64,000 bases of DNA from Streptomyces canus (GTDB taxonomy: Bacteria; Actinomycetota; Actinomycetes; Streptomycetales; Streptomycetaceae): assembly GCF_041435015.1 (NCBI RefSeq), contig NZ_CP107989.1, forward strand, positions 1,054,001 to 1,118,000, given 5' to 3'. The notes under the pieces were generated by a model, which had not been told where the DNA came from, made no database searches, and saw nothing but the letters and a program-made list of their open reading frames with translations. The first letter of the stretch is position 1. Each line of letters starts with the position of its first letter. Shown one piece after another: positions 41,452-50,191 of the stretch. Made by a program: the position numbers and the translations under genes.

Positions 41452-42558
41452 TCAGAACGTCAGCACGGGCTTGATCGCCTTGCCCGCGCCCATGTCCCGC
41501 ACCGCCTGGTCGATGTCCGCGAACGGATAGGTGCTGATCAGGCGGTGCAGCGGGAGGCGCCCCTCCTTCACCAGACGGACCAGGGCGGGGATGAAGCTCT
41601 GGGTCTCGGCATCTCCGAGGGTGAGGCCGACGACCCGCTTGCCGCCGAGGAGCCCGTTGACGTCGAGGGAGACCTCGGTGCCGAACGGCGGGGCGCCCAC
41701 GACGACCACCGTGCCGCGCGCGCCGAGCGCGTCGACGCCCTGGCGCAGGACGGTGACGTTGCCCGTGGTCTCCACGATGCCGTCCGCGCCCTGGCCGCCG
41801 GTGAGGGCGGCGAGCGCCTCGGCGAGGTCCTCCTCGGCCGCGTTGACGGTGTGGGTGGCGCCCAACTCCCGTGCCAGGGTGAGGCGTTCGCCGACCCGGT
41901 CGACAGCGACGATCGTCGTGGCGGGAGTGAGGGCGGCGGCCATGACGGCGGAGAGGCCGACCGCTCCGGCGCCGAGCACGACGATCGTGGAACCGGTGAC
42001 CGGCTTCAGGACGTTCCACACGGCGCCGACGCCGGTCTGTACTCCGCAGCCGAGCGGGGCGATGGACTCCAGCGGCACGTCCTGGTCGACCTTGACGAGG
42101 CTGCGCTCGTCGACCAGGGCGCGCTCGGCGAACGAGGACTGGCCGAAGAAGTGCCCGCCGAGCGGCTCGCCGTCCCGGCTGATGGTGCTGGTGCCGTCGG
42201 CCCGGCGGCCGCCGAGGAGGTTCAGCGGCAGCCAGCCGGCACAGTAGGCGGGGTGGCCGCCGTCGCAGTTGCGGCAGTCGCCGCAGGAGGTGAAGGACAG
42301 CACGACGTGGTCACCGGGGGCGACGCCGGTGACGGACGGTCCGACGGCCTCGACGACTCCCGCGCCCTCGTGTCCGAGGACTCCGGGCAGCGGGAAGGGC
42401 AGTCCGCCGCTCGCCACCCCGAGGTCGGTGTGACACAGCCCGGTGGCGACCATACGGACGAGCGCCTCGTGCGGCCCGGGCTCGTCGAGCTCGATGTCGG
42501 AGAGGGTGAAGGGTGCTCCGCCGGACTCGACGACGGCGGCGCGGGTGGTGGTGGGCAT
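41452..42558 (-). CDS. Zinc-dependent NAD(P) alcohol dehydrogenase (MDR)
   Basis: A 368-residue medium-chain alcohol dehydrogenase. The catalytic-zinc Cys is in GLCHTDLG and its His in GVLGHEGAG; the structural-zinc Cys quartet is CGDCRNCDGGHPAYC. The cofactor site is VLGAGAVGLSAVMAA. The longer upstream frame is ignored: the ATG at 42558 has AAAGGGAG 8 nt before it. It follows the aldehyde dehydrogenase by 42 bp in the same direction, so together they may oxidise an alcohol to an acid. Confidence 0.92.
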   Translation of the reverse strand: MPTTTRAAVVESGGAPFTLSDIELDEPGPHEALVRMVATGLCHTDLGVASGGLPFPLPGVLGHEGAGVVEAVGPSVTGVAPGDHVVLSFTSCGDCRNCDGGHPAYCAGWLPLNLLGGRRADGTSTISRDGEPLGGHFFGQSSFAERALVDERSLVKVDQDVPLESIAPLGCGVQTGVGAVWNVLKPVTGSTIVVLGAGAVGLSAVMAAALTPATTIVAVDRVGERLTLARELGATHTVNAAEEDLAEALAALTGGQGADGIVETTGNVTVLRQGVDALGARGTVVVVGAPPFGTEVSLDVNGLLGGKRVVGLTLGDAETQSFIPALVRLVKEGRLPLHRLISTYPFADIDQAVRDMGAGKAIKPVLTF

Positions 42559-42600
42559 CGTACGAACTCCCTTTGTCTTCGAGCGTGTTCGGGCGCGCAC

Positions 42601-44055
42601 TCAGTCGAGCGAGACGACGACGGACTTGACCCTGGTGTAGGCGTCGAGCGCCTCGGGGCCGTACTCGCGGCCGTAGCCGGAGTCCTTGACCCCGCCGAAG
42701 GGCACCGCGGGGTCGAGCATCGCCCAGTCGTTGACCCAGACGATGCCCGCCTGGAGTCGGTCCGCGACCCGGTGCGCGCGGGCCAGGTTCGTGGTCTGGA
42801 CGCCCGACGCGAGGCCGTACGGCGTGGAGTTGGCGAGGGCGACGGCCTCGTCCTCGGTGTCGAAGGGCTGCACGGTCAGCACCGGTCCGAAGATCTCCTC
42901 CTGCACGACCCGGGAGTCGTTGGAGAGGTCGGCGATCACGGTGGGCTTGTAGTAGAAGCCGCCGTCGAGGTCGAGCCGCTCACCGCCGCAGACGATCCGG
43001 CCGCCCTCCTTGCGGGCCAGGTCGACGTACTCCTCGACCTTCTTCAGGTGCTTCTCCCCCGCCATCGGACCGACGACGGTCCCGGGGTCGCGCGGGTCGC
43101 CGACCGGCACGCCGGGCACGGCCTCGGCGAGGATCCCCAGCAGGGTGCTGTGGACCGAGCGCGCCACGAGCAGACGCGGGCCGCCCATGCAGAACTGGCC
43201 GGTGTTGAAGACGAAGGCCTTGATGATCGCGCCGACCGCCTTCTCCAGGTCGGCGTCCTCGAAGACGATGTTGGCCGCGTTGCCGCCGAGTTCCATGGTG
43301 ACGGGCTTGAGCGCCTCGCCCGCGGTGGCCGCCACGTGCCGGCCGATCGCGGTGGAACCGGTGAAGGCCACCTTGTCGACCCCGCGGTGGCGCAGCAGAG
43401 CCTCGCCGGTCACCGGCCCGGTGCCGGTGACCACGTTGACGACCCCGTCCGGGACGCCGGCCCGCTGGAGCAGTCCGGCCATGTAGAGAGCGCTGAGCGG
43501 GGTCTCGTCGGCCGGCTTGTGCACGACCGTGTTGCCGGCGGCGAGCGCGGGGCCGATCTTGGAACCGGCGAGGATCAGCGGGAAGTTGAACGGGGTGATC
43601 GCGGCGACCACGCCGAGCGGCTCGCGCTTGGTGTAGGCGAGGGCGTTCATGGGCGTGTTGCGGACGGCGCCGTCCAGGGAGTGGGCGAGGGCCGCGAAGT
43701 GCTCGTAGTCGTTGGCCGCGTTGGTCACGTCCACGGCGTGGCACAGCGAGATCGGCTTGCCGACGTCCAGGCTCTCCAGTTGGGCGAGTTCGTCGGCGTT
43801 CTCGCGTATCAGCTCGGCGACCCGGTGCAGGATCCGGCCCCGCTCGCGACCGCTGAGGCCGGACCAGGTGCCGCCGTCGAAGGTCTCCCGGGCGGAGCGG
43901 ACGGCCGCGTCCACGTCGGCGGCGCCGGCCTCCGCGACGGTGGTGACGACCACGCCCCGGGACGGGTCGACCACCTCGGTGCGTGCGCCGTCGGCGGCCT
44001 CACGCCACTGGCCGCCCACAAACAGCCGTCCGGGTTCGATCTCGATGGGGGACAT
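42601..44055 (-). CDS. NAD(P)-dependent aldehyde dehydrogenase
   Basis: A 484-residue ALDH. The catalytic Cys is in NTGQFCMGGPRLLV, the general-base Glu in MELGGNAANIVF, and NAD contacts in AITPFNFPLILAGSKIGPAL and VAFTGSTAIGRHVA. The pattern resembles gamma-aminobutyraldehyde/betaine-aldehyde dehydrogenases. It is the first gene of the operon with the alcohol dehydrogenase and is divergent from a MarR gene whose operators lie in the 103-bp gap. Confidence 0.92.
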   Translation of the reverse strand: MSPIEIEPGRLFVGGQWREAADGARTEVVDPSRGVVVTTVAEAGAADVDAAVRSARETFDGGTWSGLSGRERGRILHRVAELIRENADELAQLESLDVGKPISLCHAVDVTNAANDYEHFAALAHSLDGAVRNTPMNALAYTKREPLGVVAAITPFNFPLILAGSKIGPALAAGNTVVHKPADETPLSALYMAGLLQRAGVPDGVVNVVTGTGPVTGEALLRHRGVDKVAFTGSTAIGRHVAATAGEALKPVTMELGGNAANIVFEDADLEKAVGAIIKAFVFNTGQFCMGGPRLLVARSVHSTLLGILAEAVPGVPVGDPRDPGTVVGPMAGEKHLKKVEEYVDLARKEGGRIVCGGERLDLDGGFYYKPTVIADLSNDSRVVQEEIFGPVLTVQPFDTEDEAVALANSTPYGLASGVQTTNLARAHRVADRLQAGIVWVNDWAMLDPAVPFGGVKDSGYGREYGPEALDAYTRVKSVVVSLD

Positions 44056-44091
44056 CGCCGCTCCTCAGCTTCGTCGCCAAGATTTCAACAA

Positions 44092-44139
44092 ACAGGATTC
44101 CTGTTGGTTCGCAGTCTCTTTACGGACAGGTTTCCTGTC
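44092..44139. promoter_or_regulatory. Two MarR-type palindromes
   Basis: ACAGGA-T-TCCTGT (44092-44104) and GACAGG-N3-CCTGTC (44125-44139), both perfect with a shared ACAGG core. They lie between the divergent aldehyde dehydrogenase and MarR genes, the second ending 19 bp before the MarR start. Confidence 0.8.
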
Positions 44140-44158
44140 AATGGTCTAGCCTGAACCC

Positions 44159-44596
44159 ATGCTCGAGACACAGGTGACCAAGGCGCCCCCGTCGCTCCTC
44201 TACATGGTGAAACAGGTGGAGCTCGTCGTCCGTTCCCATCTGGACGAGCTGGTCAGGCCGTCCGGGATCACCGCTCTGCAGTACACGGCCCTCACGGTCC
44301 TCGAGCGGCACGACGGGCTGTCGGCGGCTCAACTGGCCCGGGACTCGTTCGTCACCGCCCAGTCGATCGCCGATCTCGTGCGCTCCCTGGAGACCCGCGG
44401 GCTGGTGCGCCGGGAGCGCAATCCGAAGAACCGCCGCGAGCTGCTGATCCTGCTGACCGAGGAGGGGCGCGCGCTGCTCGCACAGCACGAGGGCCCCGTG
44501 CGGGAGCTGGAGGAGCGGATGGTGCGGGACCTTACCGCGCACCAGACCGAGCAGTTCCGTCAGGCGCTGACCAGGGCCTGGCACGCCCTGTCGTGA
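44159..44596 (+). CDS. MarR-family regulator
   Basis: A 145-residue winged-helix regulator: SGITALQYTALTVLERHDG, LSAAQLARDSFVTAQSIADL (recognition helix) and ETRGLVRRERNPKNRRELLI (wing with the conserved D/N-x-R-x-x-x-L). MarR proteins bind palindromes as dimers and leave the DNA on binding phenolic or aldehyde ligands. The two operators upstream make it the probable repressor of the ALDH-ADH operon. Confidence 0.92.
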   Translation: MLETQVTKAPPSLLYMVKQVELVVRSHLDELVRPSGITALQYTALTVLERHDGLSAAQLARDSFVTAQSIADLVRSLETRGLVRRERNPKNRRELLILLTEEGRALLAQHEGPVRELEERMVRDLTAHQTEQFRQALTRAWHALS

Positions 44597-44730
44597 GCCG
44601 GGCGCGAGCCCCGCGCGCGCCCGGTGCGAACTGGCGGCTGCAATTCGCAGACATATGTCAATCGAACATGCTCAAATTCACTCCATCGAGGGTAACTTGC
44701 AGGGCGGGGGAACGGATTCGCACGCACCCC

Positions 44731-45147
44731 ATGCCGCCTGTGGAGCCGGTTGGAGGCGATGTCGTCGTGCAGCAGGAATCCGCACCGCCGTCCCGGCATC
44801 TGCGCGTCCACCAGGACCGCGGTCACACGGTGCTGGAGTTCCGCGGGGAGATCGACATCGCCGCGGCCGTGGAGCTCCTGCCCCACCTGGACCGCGTCAC
44901 GGGCCATCCCGACGCCCGGCTGGTCATCGACCTCAGCGCCGTGGAGTTCTTCGACTGCTCCGGGCTGCGGCTGCTGTACCGGGCACGCTCGCGCGTGCTC
45001 GACAACAACGGCACGCTGCTCCTGGTCTGCACACATCCGCTCACCCTGCGGGTCATCCGGGTGACCGGCCTTTCCCGGCTGCTGCCCCCGCTGCCGTCGC
45101 TGGACGCGGCCCTGGGCCGGCCCGAGGCCACGTCCGAGACGTTATGA
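44731..45147 (+). CDS. STAS-domain anti-sigma-factor antagonist
   Basis: A 138-residue (from ATG 44731) STAS protein: VLEFRGEIDIAAAVELLPHL, LVIDLSAVEFFDCSGLRLLY with the phosphorylatable Ser in DCSG, and LRVIRVTGLSRLLPP. Such proteins release an alternative sigma factor by binding its anti-sigma when unphosphorylated. A GTG at 44767 with GGAGG 11 nt upstream is an alternative start and would drop about 12 residues. It is a candidate partner for the phosphatase at 20574-22946, though not adjacent. Confidence 0.88.
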   Translation: MPPVEPVGGDVVVQQESAPPSRHLRVHQDRGHTVLEFRGEIDIAAAVELLPHLDRVTGHPDARLVIDLSAVEFFDCSGLRLLYRARSRVLDNNGTLLLVCTHPLTLRVIRVTGLSRLLPPLPSLDAALGRPEATSETL

Positions 45148-45154
45148 CCGTGCG

Positions 45155-46108
45155 CTACTCACTCCGGGGCGCGTCGAACAGGGCGCTGACGGACTCACCG
45201 TTGTGAATGCGCCGTACGGCCTCGGCGAGCGCCGGGGCGATGGACAGGATCCGCAACTTGTCGGTGCGCTCCTCGTCGGGGACCGGCACGGTGTTGGTGC
45301 ACACGATCTCCAGTACGTCGGGCTGCTCGCCGATCCTCTTGAGGGCACCGTCCGCGAACAGACCGTGCGTGCACGCGACCCGGATGGAGCGCGGGCCCAA
45401 CTCCCTTAGCCTGTCGAGAAGTTCCAGGACCGTGCTGCCCTTGGCGATCTCGTCGTCCAGCACGATGACGTCCCGTCCGGCGACCTCGCCGATGACGTCG
45501 CTGATGCTGACCCGGTCGTCGGCGAACCGCTGCTTGGCACCCGCGGCCACCTGGGCACCGATCAGCCGGGCGAAGGCGGCCGCCTCCTTGGCATTGCCGA
45601 GGTCCGGGGAGACGACGGTGGTGCGCGAGAGGTCGTACTGCCGGAAGTGCGCGGCCAGCTCGCGCAGGGCGTGCAGATGGTCGACGGGCACCGAGAAGAA
45701 GCCGTGCACCTGCGGGGAGTGCAGGGTCATGGCGAGGACACGGCTCGCCCCGGCCGACACCATCAGGTCGGCGACGAGCCGCCCGCCGAGGGAGATGCGG
45801 GGCTCGTCCTTCTTGTCGGAGCGGGCGTAGGAGTAGTGCGGCATGACGACGCTGATCCGGCGCGCCGAGGCACCACGGGCCGCGTCGCACATCAGCAGCA
45901 GCTCCACCAGGTGCTCCTGGACCGGCCTGACCAGCGGCTGGATGAGGAAGACGTCCCGCTCCCGGCAGTTCGCCTGGAGCTGCACCTCCAGGCAGTCGTT
46001 GGCGAACCGGCTGACCCGGGTGGGGCTGAGCGGCACACCGAGATGTGCGCAGACCTCCGCCGCCAGCTCGGGATGGGCGCTACCGCTGAACACGGCGATG
46101 TCTCGCAC
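45155..46108 (-). CDS. prs: Ribose-phosphate pyrophosphokinase (PRPP synthetase)
   Basis: A 317-residue class I PRPP synthetase. The phosphate-binding signature VVMPHYSYARSDKKDEPR is near residue 95 and the PRPP loop VIVLDDEIAKGSTVLELL near residue 215. It makes PRPP from ribose 5-phosphate and ATP for purine, pyrimidine, histidine and NAD synthesis. I start at the GTG at 46108 (VRDIAVFSGSA), with AGGAGC upstream; the longer frame includes unrelated coding shadow. This is probably an extra copy besides the housekeeping one. Confidence 0.9.
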   Translation of the reverse strand: MRDIAVFSGSAHPELAAEVCAHLGVPLSPTRVSRFANDCLEVQLQANCRERDVFLIQPLVRPVQEHLVELLLMCDAARGASARRISVVMPHYSYARSDKKDEPRISLGGRLVADLMVSAGASRVLAMTLHSPQVHGFFSVPVDHLHALRELAAHFRQYDLSRTTVVSPDLGNAKEAAAFARLIGAQVAAGAKQRFADDRVSISDVIGEVAGRDVIVLDDEIAKGSTVLELLDRLRELGPRSIRVACTHGLFADGALKRIGEQPDVLEIVCTNTVPVPDEERTDKLRILSIAPALAEAVRRIHNGESVSALFDAPRSE

Positions 46109-46222
46109 GGACCTGCTCCTAGGATGATCATCTCGGGCTGCCGGGCTCATGCTACTGGGCTCGCACACCGGCCGCCCGGCCGCCGATATTCGGTTGCGGT
46201 CCCCCTGCGGAGGGGCGACATC

Positions 46223-46375
46223 ATGGCGATGTCCGAGCCCTCTCACGTCAGGATGCCTCGCATGCGCCGACTCCTCGAAGTCACCCAGTGCCCCCTTCGG
46301 CCCACGGCTTCCGAGGACTCGACCCCGTATGCACACCCTGAACATCGGCATTCTGGCCCACGTCGACGCAGGTAA
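46223..46375 (+). CDS. Possible leader ORF upstream of the ribosomal protection gene
   Basis: A 50-codon frame starting at an ATG with GGAGGGG 7 nt upstream, a better binding site than that of the downstream gene. It encodes MAMSEPSHVRMPRMRRLLEV and a basic tail, and ends 44 bp inside the next gene. I see no family match. It may be a leader peptide coupling ribosome state to translation of the resistance gene, or a chance frame. Confidence 0.35.
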   Translation: MAMSEPSHVRMPRMRRLLEVTQCPLRPTASEDSTPYAHPEHRHSGPRRRR

Positions 46376-48176
46376 GACCAGCCTCACCGAGCGTCTGCTG
46401 TTCGACCACGGCGCGATCGACCGGCTCGGCAGCGTCGACACCGGTGACACCCGCACGGACGACGGAGCGATCGAGCGGCAGCGCGGCATCACCATCCGCT
46501 CCGCGGTCGCCTCCTTCACCGTCGGCGCCACCCGGATCAACCTCATCGACACCCCGGGCCACTCCGACTTCATCGCCGAGGTCGAGCGTGCCCTGGAGGT
46601 ACTCGACGGCGCGGTGCTGCTGCTGTCCGCCGTGGAGGGCGTGCAGGCGCAGACCCGGGTACTGATGCGGACCCTGCGCGGGCTGCGGCTGCCCACGCTG
46701 GTCTTCGCCAACAAGATCGACCGGGCGGGCGCCCGCGGCGAGGGCCTGCTCGCCGACATCCGGCGCCGGCTGACGCCGTACGTCGCGCCGCTGACGGAGG
46801 TGGTGGGCATCGGCACGGCCGACGCCCACGTGAGGGTCCTCGCGAAGGACGACCGGCGGCTGACCGAGGCTCTCGCCGACGTGGACCCGGACATCCTCAC
46901 GGCGGTCGTGGACGGCCCCGCGCCCACCCCGGACGACCTCGACAAAGCCCTTGCCGCCCGCACCGCCGACGGCTCCTTCCACCCGGTGTTCTTCGGCTCC
47001 GCTCTCGGCGGCCAGGGCGTCCCCGAACTGGTCGAGGGGATGATCCGGCTGATTCCCCGCCCTCGCGTGACACCTGCGGGTGATCCGCGCGGGACGGTGT
47101 TCGCGGTGCGGCCCGGACCCGGCGGCGAGCGCACCGCGTATCTGCGGCTCTACGGCGGTGAGGTGACCGAACGCCAGCGCCTCACCCTCCTCAGGCGCGA
47201 GGCCGACGGGACGACCAGCCGGGTCTCCGGGCGGGTCACCCGTCTCGCCGGGCCGCTGACTGCGGGGAACATCGCGGCGATGACCTTCTCCTCCGGCCTG
47301 CGCGTGGGCGACCGGCTCGGCGAAGTCACCGAGCGCGCACCGCAGTTCGCGCCCCCGACCCTGGAAACCCTGGTCACCGCCCGCCACCCCGCACAGGCGG
47401 CTCGGCTGCGCTCGGCGCTGCTGGCCCTCGCGGACCAGGACCCGCTGCTCCACGCCCGTCCGACGCCCGGGGGCGCCACCACACTTCTCCTGTACGGCGA
47501 GGTCCAGATGGAGGTGCTCGCGGCGACCCTCGGGCAGGACTTCGGTGTCGAGGCGGACTTCGAGCCGGCCCGGGTCCGGTATCTGGAGCGCCCGCGCGGC
47601 AGCGGTGAGGCCTGCGACGAACTGCCCTGGCACGATCGCGGGCGCTACTGGGCGACGATCGGACTGCGGGTCGAGCCGGGTCAGCGTGGCTCCGGCGGGG
47701 TGTTCGCGTACGAAACGGAACTCGGCGCCCTGCCCCGGGCTTTCCACCAGGCCATCGAGGAGACGGTCCACGCGAGCATGCGGACCGGGCTGACGGGCGC
47801 GACCGTGACGGACTACCGGGTGGTCCTCGTCCGTTCCGGTTTCGTCGGGCCGCTCAGTACCGCCGCCGACTTCCGGGGGCTCACCCCGATCGTGCTGCGC
47901 CGGGCCCTGGAGCAGGCCGGGACGCGGCTGTTCGAGCCGTACCACGCGTTCGAGGCTGAGGTTCCCCTCGATGCGCTGGCCCCGGTCACCGCGCGACTCG
48001 CCTCAGCGGGGGCCGAGTTCACCGGCACGACCGGCGGCAGCACCGCATGGCTGATCACCGGCGAGCTCCCGGCCCGGAGGGTCCGCGCGATCGAACTTGG
48101 ACTGCCCGGTCTCACGCACGGTGAAGGGGTGTGGTGGTCCAGGCCTTCGGGCGACCGGGAACTCAAGCCTCACTAG
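46329..48176 (+). CDS. Tetracycline-type ribosomal protection GTPase (Tet(M)/Otr(A)-like)
   Basis: A 615-residue EF-G-like GTPase. The G motifs are AHVDAGKTSLTE (G1), RGITI (switch I), DTPGHSDF (G3) and NKIDRAG (G4); domains IV-V carry the RPP-type tail (GGATTLLLYGEVQMEVLAATL, TPIVLRRALEQAGTRLFEPY). These proteins bind the ribosome and dislodge tetracycline with GTP hydrolysis. The length is slightly below Tet(M)/Otr(A). The ATG at 46329 has only a weak GAGGA 11 nt upstream. In Streptomyces such chromosomal copies give low-level self-resistance; expression may be controlled through the upstream frame. Confidence 0.9.
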   Translation: MHTLNIGILAHVDAGKTSLTERLLFDHGAIDRLGSVDTGDTRTDDGAIERQRGITIRSAVASFTVGATRINLIDTPGHSDFIAEVERALEVLDGAVLLLSAVEGVQAQTRVLMRTLRGLRLPTLVFANKIDRAGARGEGLLADIRRRLTPYVAPLTEVVGIGTADAHVRVLAKDDRRLTEALADVDPDILTAVVDGPAPTPDDLDKALAARTADGSFHPVFFGSALGGQGVPELVEGMIRLIPRPRVTPAGDPRGTVFAVRPGPGGERTAYLRLYGGEVTERQRLTLLRREADGTTSRVSGRVTRLAGPLTAGNIAAMTFSSGLRVGDRLGEVTERAPQFAPPTLETLVTARHPAQAARLRSALLALADQDPLLHARPTPGGATTLLLYGEVQMEVLAATLGQDFGVEADFEPARVRYLERPRGSGEACDELPWHDRGRYWATIGLRVEPGQRGSGGVFAYETELGALPRAFHQAIEETVHASMRTGLTGATVTDYRVVLVRSGFVGPLSTAADFRGLTPIVLRRALEQAGTRLFEPYHAFEAEVPLDALAPVTARLASAGAEFTGTTGGSTAWLITGELPARRVRAIELGLPGLTHGEGVWWSRPSGDRELKPH

Positions 48177-48182
48177 GAGTAC

Positions 48183-49376
48183 TCACCAGGACACCGGCAA
48201 CCGCCGCGGCCCCCGTGTCAACTGCCCCTCCCGCCACTCGATCGTCTCCGGCGTGAACTCGGCCCGCAGCCCCGGGAACCGGACCGCCAGCCGGTGCAGG
48301 GCCAGCCCCAGCTCCAGGCGGGCCAGCCACGCGCCGAGGCAGTGGTGGGGGCCGGCGCCGAAGACCACGCTCGGTGTGGTCACAGGGGCGAACAGATCGG
48401 TCTCGTCGGGCTGCGGGAAGACGTCCGGGTCCCTGTTCGCCGCGTTGGTCTGGACGGCGACCACCGCTCCCGCCGGAATGGTCACCCCGCCGACCTCGAC
48501 CTCCTCGACGGCCCGGCGGATCAGCCCGGGCAGCACCCTCCCCTCACTCAACGGGATCGTGCGCAGGAGCTGCTCGACCGCGGTCTCGGCCGCCTCCTGG
48601 CTCTCGGCGAGCCCCGGCCAGGCCTGCCGCCCGTCGGTGAGGAGGTGGACGACGATGTTGCCGAGGGCGGTCATCGTCGTCTCATGTCCGGCGACGACCA
48701 GGCCCAGGACCAGGACGACCAGTCGGGGCTCCTCGATCCCGAGGCCGTCACCGGCGACGACCAGGGCGCTCACCAGGTCGTCGCCCGGCTCCTTGCGCCG
48801 CTCGGCGAGCAGTTCCGCGCAGAACAGACCGAACTCCCGCATGGCCGCGCCGACTTCCTCGGCACTGTGCGCACCGCCGGACAGGGCGTGGTCGGCCCAG
48901 ACCCGGATGCGCTCCCAGTCGGCGTGTTCCAGGCCCATCAGCCGGGAGATCACCGACACCGGCAGCCGGCGGGTGAATCCCTCGACGATGTCGGCGGGTT
49001 GCGGCTGCCCCGCGAGGTCGTCGAGGAGGGTCTCCACCACGGAGGCGGTCCAGGGCCGCCAGCGGGCGACCGCGCGGGGGGTGAAAGCCCGCTGGACCGT
49101 GCCCCGCAGCAGTTGGTGGGGCGGGCCGTCCTGGTTGAGGAGGCCGTCCGGGGAGTCCAGCAGGTTCGGTACGACGAGAAGGGGCGGGGCGTCCGCGTCC
49201 CTGAGGGACTTCCTGTTGAAGCGGGGGTCCATGAGCACCTGGCGCACGTCGGCGTAGCGGGTCACGAGCCACACCGGGGTGCCGGTGGCCAGGGCGGTGA
49301 GCCGGGGCGGGCCGTTCTCGGGCAGGGGGATACGGTGCATGGGACGAAGGGTCCGGGACGTGCTGTCCGTGCTCAT
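48183..49376 (-). CDS. Cytochrome P450 with altered ExxR motif
   Basis: A 397-residue P450. The I-helix AGHETT is at 229-234 and the haem loop FGAGPHHCLG has Cys346. In the K-helix, families usually read E-x-x-R as EELLR; here it is VEQLLR, so the Glu of ExxR is Gln269. The Arg (272) is kept. The CYP157 family of Streptomyces is known to deviate in this motif, so this protein may be of that kind. It stands alone between the resistance gene and a DUF4230 gene, and its substrate is unknown. Confidence 0.9.
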   Translation of the reverse strand: MSTDSTSRTLRPMHRIPLPENGPPRLTALATGTPVWLVTRYADVRQVLMDPRFNRKSLRDADAPPLLVVPNLLDSPDGLLNQDGPPHQLLRGTVQRAFTPRAVARWRPWTASVVETLLDDLAGQPQPADIVEGFTRRLPVSVISRLMGLEHADWERIRVWADHALSGGAHSAEEVGAAMREFGLFCAELLAERRKEPGDDLVSALVVAGDGLGIEEPRLVVLVLGLVVAGHETTMTALGNIVVHLLTDGRQAWPGLAESQEAAETAVEQLLRTIPLSEGRVLPGLIRRAVEEVEVGGVTIPAGAVVAVQTNAANRDPDVFPQPDETDLFAPVTTPSVVFGAGPHHCLGAWLARLELGLALHRLAVRFPGLRAEFTPETIEWREGQLTRGPRRLPVSW

Positions 49377-49528
49377 CCAAGTCTCCAGACACGCCGGTAC
49401 ACAGAGTTCTCCACGCTAGTGCGCCCCGCTGTGTCCCGTCAGTGTCCCAATCGGCCAACAAGACGGTCCCGCCGGGCTTTTGGGAGTCATCCCTGGGCAT
49501 CCGTGCTTGTAGGAAGGAGGGCCGTCGC

Positions 49529-50191
49529 ATGACGACTCCCATCAGGCGCGTGTCCAGGCGCATGCCCGGCTGGGCGAAGATACTGACCGCCGTCGTGGTG
49601 GTGCTCGTGGTGTTCTTCGCCGGGATCCGGTTCAGTGTGCTCCCTGGCCTCAAGGACCTGTTCGGCACGGAGACCCACGACCGTACGGGTCCCGCACTTC
49701 TGGAGTCCATCCAGGACATCAGCCGTTACGACGCCGCCTCCGGCAATTTCCAGGTCGTCGTGGACCTGGAGAAGGACACGAAGTTCCTGCCCGACGCGAT
49801 CCGCGGCTCGCGCACCCTGTATGTCGGGGCGGGCGCCGTCGACGCCTATGTCGACCTCGGCAAGGTCGCCAAGAACGACGTGACGGTCAACGAGGACCGC
49901 ACGGCCGCCACCCTCCATCTGCCGCACGCGCAGCTGGGCAAGGCCACGCTGGACGCCGACCGCTCCTACGCGGTCTCCAAGCAGCGCGGTCTGCTCGACC
50001 GGCTCGGCGACTTCTTCTCCGACAACCCCAACAGCGAACAGGCCGTGCAGAAACTCGCGGTGAAGCACATCACCGAGGCGGCCAAGGAGAGCGAGCTGAC
50101 CAAGCGGGCCGAGACCAACACCACCAACATGCTCAAAGGACTGCTGAACTCGCTCGGCTTCAAGAAGGTCGAGGTCACCTACGGCAGCTGA
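49529..50191 (+). CDS. DUF4230 membrane-anchored protein
   Basis: A 220-residue protein with one N-terminal membrane helix (ILTAVVVVLVVFFAGI) followed by an extracytoplasmic DUF4230 domain: SGNFQVVVDLEKDTKFLPDA, GAVDAYVDLGKVAKNDVTVN and AVQKLAVKHITEAAKESEL. Function is unknown; the family is found in many bacteria and may be an envelope protein. GGAGGG lies 7 nt before the ATG at 49529. Convergent with the antiporter operon, with no gap. Confidence 0.85.
   Translation: MTTPIRRVSRRMPGWAKILTAVVVVLVVFFAGIRFSVLPGLKDLFGTETHDRTGPALLESIQDISRYDAASGNFQVVVDLEKDTKFLPDAIRGSRTLYVGAGAVDAYVDLGKVAKNDVTVNEDRTAATLHLPHAQLGKATLDADRSYAVSKQRGLLDRLGDFFSDNPNSEQAVQKLAVKHITEAAKESELTKRAETNTTNMLKGLLNSLGFKKVEVTYGS

Noticed and set aside
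41377..44154. A 925-codon open frame on the plus strand
   Set aside because: Antisense to the alcohol and aldehyde dehydrogenases; low-complexity composition and no recognisable fold.
46149..46328. N-terminal extension of the ribosomal protection protein
   Set aside because: The frame is open upstream but lacks homology, and the ATG at 46329 gives the exact family N-terminus.
46223..46375. Real protein gene of its own
   Set aside because: It overlaps the next gene in a different frame and has no homology visible; kept only as a possible leader.
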